DNA of 64,000 nucleotides, from positions 62,001 through 126,000 of the forward strand of contig NZ_LNQB01000071.1 in the NCBI RefSeq assembly GCF_001651875.1, written 5' to 3'. This document shows, in pieces, positions 7,000-16,143 of the stretch (position 1 is its first letter; the number at the start of each line of letters is the position of its first letter). The stretch comes from Sinorhizobium saheli (lineage in GTDB: Bacteria > Pseudomonadota > Alphaproteobacteria > Rhizobiales > Rhizobiaceae). Below the pieces are notes generated by a model, which worked only from the letters and a program-made list of their open reading frames with translations, had not been told where the DNA came from and ran no database searches. Both the position numbers and the translations under genes were made by a program.

Positions 7000-7953
7000 A
7001 TGGCCGCAGATGCCGTGCAACGGCAAACCGTTCTTTCCCTTCGCGAGACCATAGCGCGGATTGAAGATCAGAGGCTGCCGGGAAGTGTCCGGGCGGCGAG
7101 CGCGGCCGATCCCGCCGGCTTCCGGCGGGGCAGGGATGAGACTTCCCGCCGCAGGGTCCTGCCGGTTGGAATCCCGGAGCTCGACGTCGTCCTGAACGGC
7201 GGGTTGCCGCTCGAGGGCATGACGGAAATCCGCAATGCCGAAACCCGCGACGCGGGCGCGGCCGCCGGTTTCGTGGCGGCGCTCGCGGTGCTCTATCAGC
7301 GGGAGAAGAAGGAGAAGGGCAGCCTCGCTCCGGTGCTCTGGATCAGCCAGTCGCTTGCCGCCCAGGAGGCGGGCCAGCCTTATGCGCCGGGGCTCAAGGC
7401 CCATGGGCTCGACGCCGAACGCTTCCTCTTCGTCTCGGTGCGCACGGTCAAGGATGTGCTCTGGATCGCCGAGACGGCGCTTTCGGTGCCGGTCTTCGCC
7501 GCGGTCGTCCTGGAAATCCGCGGCAATCCCGCCTGTCTGACCTTAAGCGAGAGCCGGCGCCTGCATGTGAGAGCCCGGGCGGGCGGCGTGCCTCTCCTCG
7601 TCTTTCGCCAGGCGGGCGAGGAGGAGGCGAGCAGCGCCTTCTTCCGCTTCCAGGTCAGGCCGGCGCCGGCCGGCGAGCGTCCTCTCCCCGGTGGTTCGAT
7701 GCTTTGCGGCAGCATCGGCCATCCCGCCTTTCACCTCCTTGTCGAAAAAAGCAGGGCTCACGCCCCTCTCGGCATCTTTCTGGAATGGAACGCCCATGAC
7801 TGCCGCTTCTACTCCCTCGACGAGCGCCGCAGCGCCGCTCTTCAGGCAAACGACGAGCCAGCGGATCCTCGCGATCCACTTTCCGCATCTGCCGGCCGAT
7901 CGCATCGCGCGCAGCCGATGGGGCGCCTCCTGGCTTTCGCGCGGGCGTCCTGA
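7000..7953 (+). CDS. imuA: ImuA, SOS-mutagenesis accessory protein
   Basis: 317-residue ImuA, a RecA-like-fold protein that works with ImuB and DnaE2 in damage-induced translesion synthesis. Characteristic sequence: LPVGIPELDVVLNGGLPLEGMTEI (RecA/SulA-like start of the core), FVAALAVLYQ, and LVFRQAGEEEASSAFFRFQV in the last third. Start taken at ATG 7000, with GGTGGAG nine bases upstream; TTG/GTG codons at 6982 and 6985 are possible but lack spacing for a ribosome site. First gene of the cassette, directly under the LexA operator. Its 3' end overlaps the imuB start by about 158 bases. Confidence 0.92.
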   Translation: MAADAVQRQTVLSLRETIARIEDQRLPGSVRAASAADPAGFRRGRDETSRRRVLPVGIPELDVVLNGGLPLEGMTEIRNAETRDAGAAAGFVAALAVLYQREKKEKGSLAPVLWISQSLAAQEAGQPYAPGLKAHGLDAERFLFVSVRTVKDVLWIAETALSVPVFAAVVLEIRGNPACLTLSESRRLHVRARAGGVPLLVFRQAGEEEASSAFFRFQVRPAPAGERPLPGGSMLCGSIGHPAFHLLVEKSRAHAPLGIFLEWNAHDCRFYSLDERRSAALQANDEPADPRDPLSASAGRSHRAQPMGRLLAFARAS

Positions 7954-9403
7954 CCATCCGCCCGTCGTCTTTACCGCCAAGATCGACAATGCCATGCGCC
8001 TCGTCGCGCTCGACACGCTTGCGGAGCGCATCGGCCTGAAGCGCGGGCAGGGGGCGGCGGAAGCCCGCGCCATGTGTCCGTCGCTCGACGTGATCGCCGC
8101 CGATCCGGCGGCGGACCAGGCCTTTCTGGAAGCGCTTGCCGACTGGTGCGATCGCTATACGCCGCTGGTCGCGCTCGACGGCAAGGACGGCCTCTTCCTC
8201 GACATCACCGGTTGCGCGCATCTCCATGGCGGCGAGAAGGCGTTCGTCAGCGATGTCCTGTCGCGGCTCTTTTCGCTCGGCGTCGAGGCGCGGGCGACCG
8301 TTTCCTCCGCGGCCGGCCTCTCCTGGGCGGCCGTCCGCCATGGCAATGTCGCCGTCATCGCGCCCGGGGATGCCGACCGGGTGCTTGCACCCCTGCCGGT
8401 CGCCGCGCTGCGTCTGCCGGCGGAAACGGCCGCCGCACTCGAAAGGGTCGGGCTGAAGCAGGTCGGCGATCTGCTCGAGGCGCCGCGGGCGCCGCTCGCC
8501 CGCCGCTTCGGCTCCTTCCTCCTCCTGCGCCTCGACCAGGCGAGAGGCGAGGTCGACGAGCCGCTGTCGCCCCGCCTGCCGGTGCCGAGCTTTTCCTCCG
8601 AGCGCCGGCTTGCCGAACCGCTTCAGGACGAAGAGTACATTCTTGAACTCACGCGCCACCTCGCCAAGGAGGTCCGCGCCTTGCTGGAGCGGCATGGCGA
8701 AGGCGGGCGCCTGTTCGAGCTCCTCCTGTTTCGCGTCGACGGCCGGGTGTTCCGCGTCCGGGCCCATGCGGCCGTCGCGCTCAATGACGCCGATCGCATC
8801 GCCGCCCTCTTTCGCGAGCGGCTGCAGGCGGTCCATGACGATCTCGATGCCGGATACGGCTTCGAAATCCTCCGGCTTTCCGTCATCAGAAGCGAAAGGC
8901 TCGATCCGACGCAGGAGGATTTTTCCGGCGTTCCGGACGAAAGCCAGCCGCTGGCCGCCTTTGTCGACAAGGTTTCCGCCCGGTTCGGACCGGATTGCCT
9001 GATGCAGGCGGCTCTTTTCGAAAGCCACCTGCCGGAGCGGGCGGGCGGCTTTGCGCCCGTGAGGGACGTGGCCGCGGTCCTGGCACCTGCCGTCGATAGA
9101 GCCCTTCCTGAAAACCGCCCGCTTCGGATTTTCGCGCATCCGGAGCGGGTCGAGGCGACGGCCGAAGTGCCCGAAGGCGCGCCGCGCAGCTTCAACTGGC
9201 GCAAGACCCAGTACCGCGTCGCCCGTGCCGAGGGGCCGGAACGCATCGCCGCCGAGTGGTGGATCGATGGCGAAAACCATCCGACGCGCGATTATTTCCG
9301 GGTCGAGGATCAGGAGGGCCGCCGCTTCTGGCTGTTCCGCGAAGGCCTTTACGGCCGGGAAACCGCCTCGCCCCGCTGGTTCATGCACGGAGTTTTCGCA
9401 TGA
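7796..9403 (+). CDS. imuB: ImuB, catalytically inactive Y-family polymerase homologue
   Basis: 535-residue ImuB, the hub of the mutasome: it binds the beta clamp and recruits ImuA and DnaE2. The polymerase-like core begins [16 protein letters not shown], where active Y-family enzymes have a DxD-type metal site; those acidic residues are missing, as expected for ImuB. Later features: [15 protein letters not shown], a helix-hairpin-helix-like [16 protein letters not shown], and a C-terminal [13 protein letters not shown] domain. Start chosen at ATG 7796 (MTAASTPST), giving a long overlap with imuA in another frame; the open frame extends further upstream without family-like sequence. The stop overlaps the dnaE2 start (ATGA). 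Confidence 0.9.
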   Translation: MTAASTPSTSAAAPLFRQTTSQRILAIHFPHLPADRIARSRWGASWLSRGRPDHPPVVFTAKIDNAMRLVALDTLAERIGLKRGQGAAEARAMCPSLDVIAADPAADQAFLEALADWCDRYTPLVALDGKDGLFLDITGCAHLHGGEKAFVSDVLSRLFSLGVEARATVSSAAGLSWAAVRHGNVAVIAPGDADRVLAPLPVAALRLPAETAAALERVGLKQVGDLLEAPRAPLARRFGSFLLLRLDQARGEVDEPLSPRLPVPSFSSERRLAEPLQDEEYILELTRHLAKEVRALLERHGEGGRLFELLLFRVDGRVFRVRAHAAVALNDADRIAALFRERLQAVHDDLDAGYGFEILRLSVIRSERLDPTQEDFSGVPDESQPLAAFVDKVSARFGPDCLMQAALFESHLPERAGGFAPVRDVAAVLAPAVDRALPENRPLRIFAHPERVEATAEVPEGAPRSFNWRKTQYRVARAEGPERIAAEWWIDGENHPTRDYFRVEDQEGRRFWLFREGLYGRETASPRWFMHGVFA

Positions 9404-12400
9404 GCGGAGAGCCTGTTTTCTACGAGCTGGGCGCACGCACGAACTTCTCCTTCCTCGAGGGGGCGGCGCCGGCCGAGGAGATGGTCGTCTTCGCCAAGAA
9501 GGTCGGGCTTTCGGGCCTCGGCATCGCCGACCGCAACAGCGTCGCCGGCGTCGTGCGGGCCCATGCCAAGGCGAAGGTGGAGGGGTTTCCCTTCCAGCCG
9601 GGCGCCCGCCTCTCCTTTGCCGACGGCACGCCGGAGATTCTCGCCTATCCGAAAAACAGGCGCGGCTGGGGGCATCTCTGCCGCCTGCTCAGTGCCGGCA
9701 ACCTGCGCTCGAAGAAGGGCGACTGCACGCTTTATCTCGCCGATCTCCTCGAATGGCAGGAGGAGCTTCTGCTGATCGTCCTGCAGGGCGCGGGGCGGCC
9801 GGAGCCGGAAAGCCTCTGCGCACTGCTGGAAAAATTAAAGGAGCATGCAGGCGGCAGGCTCTATCTCGGCCTGACGCCGCATTATGACGGCTTCGACCGG
9901 CATGATTTCGCCGTGCTTGCGGCGGTCGCCCGCGGGGCCGGCATCCGGCTTCTCGCCACCAATGACGCGCTCTATCACGATCCGCACTACCGCCCGCTTG
10001 CCGATGTCGTGACCGCCATTCGCGAGCATGTGCCGATCGCCGACGCCGGTTTCCTCGCCCAGAGGAATGCCGAACGGCATCTGAAGGGCCCCAAGGAAAT
10101 GGCCCGGCTTTTCAGCGACTACCCCGAGGCGGTCGCCAATACGCGCAAGTTCTACAAGGAGCTCGCCTTCAGCCTCGACGAGCTCAGCCATCAATATCCG
10201 GATGAGAGCGCCGAAGGCGAGACGCCGGCCGAAAGCCTGCGGCGGCTCGTCGCGGAAGGGGCAGAGGAGCGCTATCCCGACGGCGTGCCGGAAAAGGTGA
10301 AGCGCCAGATCGAATACGAACTCGAACTCATCCACGACAAGAAATACGAGCCCTATTTCCTCACCGTCCACAAGCTGGTGAAGTTCGCCCGCAGCAAGGA
10401 AATCCTTTGCCAGGGGCGGGGCTCGGCGGCCAATTCCTCGGTCTGCTTCTGCCTTCGCATCACCGATGTCGACCCGCAGAAGTTCACGCTGCTCTTCGAC
10501 CGTTTCCTGTCGCGCGACCGCGACGAGCCGCCCGATATCGACGTCGATTTCGAGCACGAGCGGCGTGAAGAGGTCATCCAGTATATCTACGAGACCTATG
10601 GCAAGGAGCATGCCGGACTCACCGCCGCGGTGATCAGCTATCGTTCGCGCTCGGCGGGCCGCGAGGTCGCCAAGGCCTTCGGCCTCTCGGAGGATGTGCA
10701 GTCCGCGCTGGTGAGCTCGATCTGGGGCTGGGGAACCTCACCCTTCACCGAAGAGCAGGCGAAGGGCGCCGGCCTCGATGCGGCGGACCCACTCACCAAA
10801 CGCGTCCTTGCCTATGCCAGCCTGCTCATGAACTTTCCACGGCATCTGTCGCAGCATGTGGGCGGCTTCGTGATCACCCGTGATCGGCTCGACGAGGTCG
10901 TGCCGATCATGAACACGGCCATGCCCGACCGCTACATGATCGAATGGGACAAGGACGATCTCGACCAGTTGAAGATCCTCAAGGTCGACGTGCTGGCGCT
11001 CGGCATGCTGACCTGCCTCGCCAAGGCCTTCAAGCTCCTCAAGGCGCATTACGGGGAGGAGAAGATCCTGGCCGAAATCTATCAGGATCATCGGGAGGCC
11101 GTGTACGACATGATCTGCCGCGCCGATACGGTCGGGGTCTTCCAGATCGAAAGCCGGGCGCAGATGAGCATGCTGCCGCGCCTCCGCCCGCGTGAAATGT
11201 ACGACCTGGTGATCGAGGTCGCGATCGTCCGGCCGGGTCCCATCCAGGGCAACATGGTGCACCCCTATCTGAAGCGGCGCGAGGCGCAGCGCAGGGGCGA
11301 AAACGTCTTCGACTTTCCGAAACCGGAGTTGCGGCCCGTCCTCGAAAGGACGCTGGGCGTGCCGCTGTTCCAGGAACAGGCGATGCAGATCGCCATTACC
11401 GCCGCCGGTTTCTCGCCGAGCGAGGCCGACCGCCTGCGCCGCGCCATGGCGACCTTCAAGCGCACCGGCACGATCCATACCTTTGAGCGGAACATGATCG
11501 AGGGCATGGTCGCGAACGGCTACGAGAGGGACTTCGCCGAGCGCTGCTTCAACCAGATCAAGGGGTTCGGCGAATACGGTTTCCCCGAAAGCCATGCCGC
11601 CTCCTTCGCCTCCCTCGTCTATGCCTCGGCCTGGTTCAAGACCTATTATCCGGACATTTTCTGCGCGGCGCTCCTGAATTCGCAGCCGATGGGCTTTTAT
11701 GCGCCCGCACAGCTCGTCCGCGATGCCCGCGAGCACGGGGTGAAGCTGTTGCCGGTCGATATCAACCATTCGGATTGGGATGCCCTGCTCGAAGGCGAGG
11801 GGATGTTCAACAAGGATGCGATCGATCCGCGCCATGCCGAAATGCGGGAGGTTATCAAGTCCGGGAAGGCCGTCCGGCTCGGCTTCCGGCTGGTCAAGGG
11901 GCTGAGGCAGACGGATATGGAGGCGCTCGCCAGGCGCCGCGGCAAGGGATACCGCTCCGTCCACGATCTCTGGGTCCGCTCCGGCCTTTCCCGCGCCGTC
12001 CTGGAGCGCCTTGCCGATGCCGATGCCTTCCGCTCCATCGGCCTCGACCGGCGCGCGGCCCTTTGGGCGGTGAAGGCGCTGGACGAGCAGTCGGCGATCG
12101 AGCGCCTGCCGCTTTTCGGTGAGGCGGGTTCCGAGGATCTGCAGGCAGAGCCCGCGGTCACCCTCCCCGACATGCCCGCGGGCGAGCATGTCGTCCATGA
12201 CTATCGTTTCCTGACGCTCTCGCTCAAGGCCCATCCGGTTTCCTTCATGCGGGAGGGTTTTGCCCGGATGGGCATTGTCTCCAGTCGCGCCCTGGCGAGG
12301 ACCCCGGCGGGAAGATGGGTCACGGTGGCGGGCCTTGTGCTCGTTCGCCAGCGGCCGGGTTCCGCCAACGGCGTCATCTTCATGACGATCGAGGACGAGA

Positions 12401-12750
12401 CCGGGATTGCCAACATCATCGTCTGGGAAAGGACGTTCAAGAAATACCGGCTGCAGGTCATGGGATCGCGGCTTGTGAAGGTGCGCGGCCGCTTGCAGAG
12501 CCAGAGCGGTGTCATCCATGTCGTTGCCGACCACATCGAGGACATGACGCCGATGCTCGGCCTCCTGCGCCAGGAGGCCCGGCGTTTCGGCGCCAATGAC
12601 CGCGCGGACGAGGCCTTCCGGCCGACGATGGATGCGCGCGACAAGAAGAAACTCCGGCAATTGCGCCTGGGCCTGCCGAGCCCGGCGCCGGACGGTGATG
12701 CAGCCGCCGAGATGGCGGAGGTGATGCCGAAAGGGCGCAACTTCCATTGA
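9400..12750 (+). CDS. dnaE2: DnaE2, error-prone DNA polymerase III alpha subunit
   Basis: 1116-residue C-family polymerase of the DnaE2 type, which performs translesion synthesis with ImuA/ImuB. An N-terminal PHP domain ([20 protein letters not shown]) is followed by the polymerase core with the catalytic acidic segment [15 protein letters not shown], then GRGSAANS and QHVGGFVI. The C-terminal OB-fold region includes [19 protein letters not shown]. It is shorter than the replicative DnaE1 (about 1160-1180 residues), as expected. The ATG overlaps the imuB stop. No proofreading subunit is encoded nearby. Confidence 0.96.
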   Translation: MSGEPVFYELGARTNFSFLEGAAPAEEMVVFAKKVGLSGLGIADRNSVAGVVRAHAKAKVEGFPFQPGARLSFADGTPEILAYPKNRRGWGHLCRLLSAGNLRSKKGDCTLYLADLLEWQEELLLIVLQGAGRPEPESLCALLEKLKEHAGGRLYLGLTPHYDGFDRHDFAVLAAVARGAGIRLLATNDALYHDPHYRPLADVVTAIREHVPIADAGFLAQRNAERHLKGPKEMARLFSDYPEAVANTRKFYKELAFSLDELSHQYPDESAEGETPAESLRRLVAEGAEERYPDGVPEKVKRQIEYELELIHDKKYEPYFLTVHKLVKFARSKEILCQGRGSAANSSVCFCLRITDVDPQKFTLLFDRFLSRDRDEPPDIDVDFEHERREEVIQYIYETYGKEHAGLTAAVISYRSRSAGREVAKAFGLSEDVQSALVSSIWGWGTSPFTEEQAKGAGLDAADPLTKRVLAYASLLMNFPRHLSQHVGGFVITRDRLDEVVPIMNTAMPDRYMIEWDKDDLDQLKILKVDVLALGMLTCLAKAFKLLKAHYGEEKILAEIYQDHREAVYDMICRADTVGVFQIESRAQMSMLPRLRPREMYDLVIEVAIVRPGPIQGNMVHPYLKRREAQRRGENVFDFPKPELRPVLERTLGVPLFQEQAMQIAITAAGFSPSEADRLRRAMATFKRTGTIHTFERNMIEGMVANGYERDFAERCFNQIKGFGEYGFPESHAASFASLVYASAWFKTYYPDIFCAALLNSQPMGFYAPAQLVRDAREHGVKLLPVDINHSDWDALLEGEGMFNKDAIDPRHAEMREVIKSGKAVRLGFRLVKGLRQTDMEALARRRGKGYRSVHDLWVRSGLSRAVLERLADADAFRSIGLDRRAALWAVKALDEQSAIERLPLFGEAGSEDLQAEPAVTLPDMPAGEHVVHDYRFLTLSLKAHPVSFMREGFARMGIVSSRALARTPAGRWVTVAGLVLVRQRPGSANGVIFMTIEDETGIANIIVWERTFKKYRLQVMGSRLVKVRGRLQSQSGVIHVVADHIEDMTPMLGLLRQEARRFGANDRADEAFRPTMDARDKKKLRQLRLGLPSPAPDGDAAAEMAEVMPKGRNFH

Positions 12751-12762
12751 GCCCTCATGCAT

Positions 12763-12856
12763 GCCGCGCAAAAGTGCGCGCTTTTGCGATAACGACATGC
12801 GTAAAAACAAGACCTGAAGCGCGCCGCGTGAATTCGATTGAATGCGACGCGCTCTA
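12763..12856. repeat. Third-family intergenic repeat (element C), copy 1, with hairpins
   Basis: Opens with a perfect inverted repeat CGCAAAAG-TGCGCG-CTTTTGCG (12767-12788), then ATAACGACATGCGTAAAAAC, then a second imperfect dyad AGCGCGCCGCG / GCGACGCGCTC ending at 12856. An inverted copy lies at 29075-29166 and a fragment at 57935-57990. The first hairpin sits just after dnaE2 and could act as its transcript end. Confidence 0.6.
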
Positions 12857-12990
12857 GCGTGACGGCAGCGCCGCCACACGGTCGTAGCAGGGGTCCCGCC
12901 TTGCCGGTCTCCGCCGGCAGAACATGCCTGTGTAAAAATGTCGCAGCATGCGCAACCGATGCTGCACTTTGCGGAAGCAAAATCTTCTCC

Positions 12991-13004
12991 TTAGAATCGT
13001 CTAA
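12991..13004. promoter_or_regulatory. Possible degenerate second Irr half-spaced site
   Basis: TTAGA-ATCG-TCTAA has the same half-sites as the better Irr-type dyad at 13035 but a spacer of four instead of five. It could be a weak auxiliary site or coincidence. Confidence 0.3.
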
Positions 13005-13034
13005 TATTCTGTAAATGCGACGTTTTTCATCAAG

Positions 13035-13051
13035 TTTAGAACCGGTCTAAG
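13035..13051. promoter_or_regulatory. Probable Irr binding site (ICE-type motif) upstream of bfd-bfr
   Basis: TTTAGAACCGGTCTAAG contains TTAGA-N5-TCTAA, close to the rhizobial iron-control element TTTAGAA-NNN-TTCTAAA. It lies about 34 bases before a promoter-like TTGACG and 100 bases before bfd. Irr control of bacterioferritin genes is established in rhizobia; assignment of this site is by sequence only. Confidence 0.6.
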
Positions 13052-13084
13052 ATGCCGCTCAACTTTATGGAGAGGAGTTTTTTG

Positions 13085-13113
13085 TTGACGGCAAATATCC
13101 TCTTTTGCTTTAT
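13085..13113 (+). promoter_or_regulatory. Candidate promoter for bfd-bfr
   Basis: TTGACG at 13085-13090 and CTTTAT at 13108-13113 with a 17-base spacer, resembling the Sinorhizobium housekeeping pattern CTTGAC-N17-CTATAT. Transcription would begin near 13120, giving a leader of about 33 bases before bfd. Confidence 0.5.
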
Positions 13114-13152
13114 GCGGGAAATCAGGGCGTTGCGTTTAACAGGCAAGACGAA

Positions 13153-13464
13153 ATGCTGGTTTGCAGCTGCAATTTCATCACCGAGAAAGAGATCGAGGAT
13201 ACGATCGTCAGCCTCCTCGACGAGGACTGCTGGCAGTTGATCGTGCCGGCGAAAGTCTATCACGCGATGGAAAAGCGCGGCCGCTGCTGCGGCTGCTTCC
13301 CCAATGTCGTCGACATCATCATCCGCACCACCGAAGCCTATCACGCCAGCCGCCCCTCGACGGAAGCCGAGATATTTGATTTCATGACCCGCCTAAAACA
13401 ATTCCACGAAGAAAACCGGAGGGCGGATCTTGAAAGGCGACGCAAAGGTCATCGAGCAGCTTAA
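13153..13464 (+). CDS. bfd: Bacterioferritin-associated ferredoxin
   Basis: 103-residue (2Fe-2S) protein that reduces bacterioferritin heme so that stored iron can be released. The cluster ligands fit C4-x-C6 and C45-xx-C48 (MLVCSC...RCCGCFP), with an additional C46. The first 65 residues make the Bfd fold; a basic tail of about 35 residues (ending [13 protein letters not shown]) is longer than in short Bfd proteins. Start at ATG 13153, where MLVCSC aligns with the family N-terminus. The 3' end overlaps bfr by 35 bases, so the electron donor and its storage partner are translationally linked. Confidence 0.9.
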   Translation: MLVCSCNFITEKEIEDTIVSLLDEDCWQLIVPAKVYHAMEKRGRCCGCFPNVVDIIIRTTEAYHASRPSTEAEIFDFMTRLKQFHEENRRADLERRRKGHRAA

Positions 13465-13915
13465 CGAAGCGCTCTTTCTCGAACTCGGGGCCGTAAACCA
13501 GTACTGGGTCCATTACCGTCTTCTCGAAGACTGGGGTTACACGCTGCTCGCGAAGAAGGAGCGCGCCGAGTCGATCGAGGAAATGCACCATGCCGACAAG
13601 CTCATCGCGCGGATCATCTTCCTCGAGGGTCACCCGAACCTCCAGACGGTCGCGCCGCTGCGCATCGGGCAGAACGTCAAGGAAGTCTTGAAGGCGGACC
13701 TCGCCGGCGAATACGATGCCCGCACCGCCTACAAGAATTCCCGCGACATCTGCCATGCCGCCGGCGACTATGTCTCGATGAAGCTTTTCGAGGAACTGCT
13801 CGCCGACGAGGAGGGCCACATCGACTTCCTCGAATCGCAGATCCAGTTGCTCGAAACCATCGGCGAGGAGAAATACGGCCAGCTCAACGCCGCCCCCGCC
13901 AACGAGGCCGAGTAA
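13430..13915 (+). CDS. bfr: Bacterioferritin
   Basis: 161-residue bacterioferritin, a 24-subunit heme-containing iron store with ferroxidase activity. Ligands are visible: E18 ([13 protein letters not shown]), E51 and H54 (EEMHHAD) and the heme-ligating M52, with the second half of the di-iron site in the later [15 protein letters not shown] segment. Start is TTG at 13430, with a strong GGAGGGCG ribosome site; the mature sequence then begins [12 protein letters not shown], exactly as in the family. It overlaps bfd by 35 bases and shares its putative Irr control. Confidence 0.97.
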   Translation: MKGDAKVIEQLNEALFLELGAVNQYWVHYRLLEDWGYTLLAKKERAESIEEMHHADKLIARIIFLEGHPNLQTVAPLRIGQNVKEVLKADLAGEYDARTAYKNSRDICHAAGDYVSMKLFEELLADEEGHIDFLESQIQLLETIGEEKYGQLNAAPANEAE

Positions 13916-14010
13916 GCGCCCGGCTTTGCGACTGCGGGCGCCGCGCGGTTCAGGGCGCGGCGCGTTCTTCGCTCGAGAAATCAGCCCCCTCTCCTTGGAC
14001 CCGAGGAATA

Positions 14011-14110
14011 ACCCTCTCCCCGTTCTGACGGGCAGAGGGGCCTGAGGCGCCGCCGCGAGTCCCCTTCGCCCCGCGTGCGGGGAGAAGGTGCCGGCAGGCG
14101 GATGAGGGGC
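14011..14110. repeat. RIME-type intergenic repeat, copy 3
   Basis: Starts ACCCTCTCCCCGTTCTGACGG and ends GGTGCCGGCAGGCGGATGAG-GGGC, with two hairpins of the same type as copy 2. It separates the convergent bfr and rppH genes. The left end is less regular than copy 2. Confidence 0.7.
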
Positions 14111-14130
14111 GATGCGGACGCTTTTTACTC

Positions 14131-14658
14131 TCAGCCCGCCAGATGCGAGAAGGCGGCGACGACCTGTTCGTAGACCTTGCGCTTGAACGGCACGATCAGG
14201 TCGGGCAGTTCGTGCATCGGCTTCCATTCCCAGGCATCGAACTCCGGGGCGTGGCCGCCGGGCGGCGGATCGATGGCGATCTCGCTTTCGTCGCCCTCGA
14301 AGCGGAAGGCGTACCAGCGCTGTGTCTGGCCACGGTACTTGCCCTTCAGCCCGATGCCGATCAATTGCGGCGGCAGGTCGTAATGGATCCAGTCCGGCGC
14401 CTCGGCGAGCAGCGAAACCGAGCGGATGCCGGTCTCCTCGTAAAGCTCGCGATAGGCGGCCGCGAGCGGCTCCTCGCCTTCGTCGATGCCGCCCTGCGGC
14501 ATCTGCCAGAGCTGCGGCGAGCCGTCATATTCCGAATTGCCGACAGCGACCCGGTGCCCGGCCCAGACGAGCCCCTGCCGATTGAGGACCATGACGCCGA
14601 CGCAAGGCCGGTAGGGCAAATCCTCCGCCGTCACGATCCTGCCTTTGTCCTTACCCAT
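14131..14658 (-). CDS. rppH: RNA pyrophosphohydrolase (Nudix)
   Basis: 175-residue Nudix hydrolase of the RppH/IalA type, which removes pyrophosphate from 5' ends of mRNA and so triggers decay. It begins [21 protein letters not shown]; the Nudix box GGIDEGEEP...RELYEETGI is intact, and WIHYDLP and GQTQRWYAF follow, as in RppH. Start at 14658, with GGAAGGA upstream. The upstream neighbour is the deacetylase gene on the same strand (64 bases between), a common rhizobial order. Confidence 0.94.
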   Translation of the reverse strand: MGKDKGRIVTAEDLPYRPCVGVMVLNRQGLVWAGHRVAVGNSEYDGSPQLWQMPQGGIDEGEEPLAAAYRELYEETGIRSVSLLAEAPDWIHYDLPPQLIGIGLKGKYRGQTQRWYAFRFEGDESEIAIDPPPGGHAPEFDAWEWKPMHELPDLIVPFKRKVYEQVVAAFSHLAG

Positions 14659-14722
14659 GCGTCCTTCCTTTTCGTGCCTGCATACCCGCCGCCTGACAAG
14701 ACGCGCGGCGATCCGCCCTCGG

Positions 14723-15922
14723 TCATTTTTGCCGCGGATCGTCGACGAGCGCCGATGCGCCGACGATTTCGATACCGCGTCCCCGGGCCTCCTCCATCCA
14801 TGCGGCGATGGCCGCGATGCTTTCGTCGAAGGCCGAAGCGACACCGATCGCCGTGCCGTTTCGCTGCGCGATGCGCTCCAGTTCGTCGAGCCTGCGCAGG
14901 ATGGCGGTCTCGCTGATCTCGCTGTCGAGGACGAGGTCGGCGAAGCCGTGCGGCACGTCGAAGGCGCCGGCGAGCGTGCCGGAGAGCGACTGCGCCGAGC
15001 TGCCGTCGTCGAGGAACAGGAGGCCCCGCTTGGCGAGGTCGCGCATCACCGGCTCGAGCGCGTCGGCGTCGGCGAGAAAGCGTCCGCCGAGATAGTTCAT
15101 GATGCCGGTGTAATTGGTGATCTCAGCCATGCTGCGGTGCAGTTCCGCGAGGTTCTTCTTGGCCCCGAGGGAAACGCGCAGCGCATGCGGGCCCGGGTCG
15201 TTGTCGGGGAAGTCGAACGGCTCCATCGGGATCTGCAACAGGATCTCGTGGCCGTCGCGTCTCGCCTCCTGCATCCAGCGTTGCAGGCTGTTGCCGGCCG
15301 CGGCGAAGGCGAGCGTCACCTCGCCCGGCAGGTCGCGGATCGCCCGCTGGGTCCCGGTCTGGCTGAGGCCGAGGCCGCCGACGACGATGGCGATGCGCGT
15401 GCCGCGGGCGCCGGACCAGGGCCGGGCATATTGATCCATCGGCCTCAGCCCGTCCGGACCGATGATCGGCAGCCGGCCCTCCGGAGCATCCTCGAGCAGA
15501 TCCTCGTTCGGCAGCGCCGCCATGCGCGGGTCCTGGCCGCGTGCCGCCCCGACATCGATCAGCGCCGGGCCGCCGTTTTCGCGCGAGCGCGGGGTGTATT
15601 TCGTGACGGTCGCGCCATCGTCGGTCAGCACTTCCTCGACCTGCGCACCGGAAAGCGCGCCGCTGCGCTTCAATCCCCTCTGCTTGTCAGGTTCCCCCGC
15701 AGGTGCCGTCCGCTCGGCGATCGCGGCTGCTTCCGTTCCGGCCGGCGTCGCCGGTGCGCGCGTCAGGCCGTCGGGGGAAAGGGCGCTCCATGCGGAGAGA
15801 CCGATGATGGCAAATGCGGCGGCGCCGAGGCCCGAATAGCGAAGGATGTGGCGCAGGCGATGCCTGCGCGCCGGCCTCTCCTTCCGGTGCTGGCCAAGCG
15901 GGGCATTGAGATCAGTTCCCAA
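14723..15922 (-). CDS. Divergent polysaccharide deacetylase family protein
   Basis: About 399 residues, with one membrane anchor near residues 30-50 (basic [13 protein letters not shown], then [13 protein letters not shown]), a Pro/Ala-rich linker and a C-terminal periplasmic domain of the divergent polysaccharide deacetylase family (DUF610/YibQ-like): [53 protein letters not shown], and FLDDGSSA. Substrate unknown. The start is uncertain: TTG 15922 ([10 protein letters not shown]) has GAGG at good spacing; TTG 15946 would add eight residues. It commonly follows ctpA and envC-like genes, suggesting a cell-envelope role. Confidence 0.85.
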   Translation of the reverse strand: MGTDLNAPLGQHRKERPARRHRLRHILRYSGLGAAAFAIIGLSAWSALSPDGLTRAPATPAGTEAAAIAERTAPAGEPDKQRGLKRSGALSGAQVEEVLTDDGATVTKYTPRSRENGGPALIDVGAARGQDPRMAALPNEDLLEDAPEGRLPIIGPDGLRPMDQYARPWSGARGTRIAIVVGGLGLSQTGTQRAIRDLPGEVTLAFAAAGNSLQRWMQEARRDGHEILLQIPMEPFDFPDNDPGPHALRVSLGAKKNLAELHRSMAEITNYTGIMNYLGGRFLADADALEPVMRDLAKRGLLFLDDGSSAQSLSGTLAGAFDVPHGFADLVLDSEISETAILRRLDELERIAQRNGTAIGVASAFDESIAAIAAWMEEARGRGIEIVGASALVDDPRQK

Positions 15923-16089
15923 ACGGAGCCTCGGTCGTCTCTGCAATCATCGCCCGCCGCCGTCGCGGGGTCACTCGGAAAGGCCGGCGGGAGAACCCGG
16001 CGCATCCCACGAGCCCGACAAGCCGTCGGCAGCGGGCGAGGGGTGCAAGGAGAATCATCGCACATCCGGCTATATCGCCGATGGATAAT

Positions 16090-16121
16090 AGAAAGGCGCC
16101 GGGTTGAACAGCCCGGCGCCT
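16090..16121 (-). terminator. Hairpin terminator after ctpA
   Basis: Perfect 10-bp stem AGGCGCCGGG / CCCGGCGCCT with an 8-base loop. On the minus strand it is followed by TTTCTATTATC. It lies 22 bases after the ctpA stop and before the deacetylase gene, so the latter probably has its own promoter. Confidence 0.65.
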
Positions 16122-16143
16122 CCGATCGGTCCCGTTACGGACC

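Noticed and set aside
7655-9436. Minus-strand frame of about 590 codons opposite imuB
   Set aside because: Shadow of imuB codon bias; no ribosome site and no family features.
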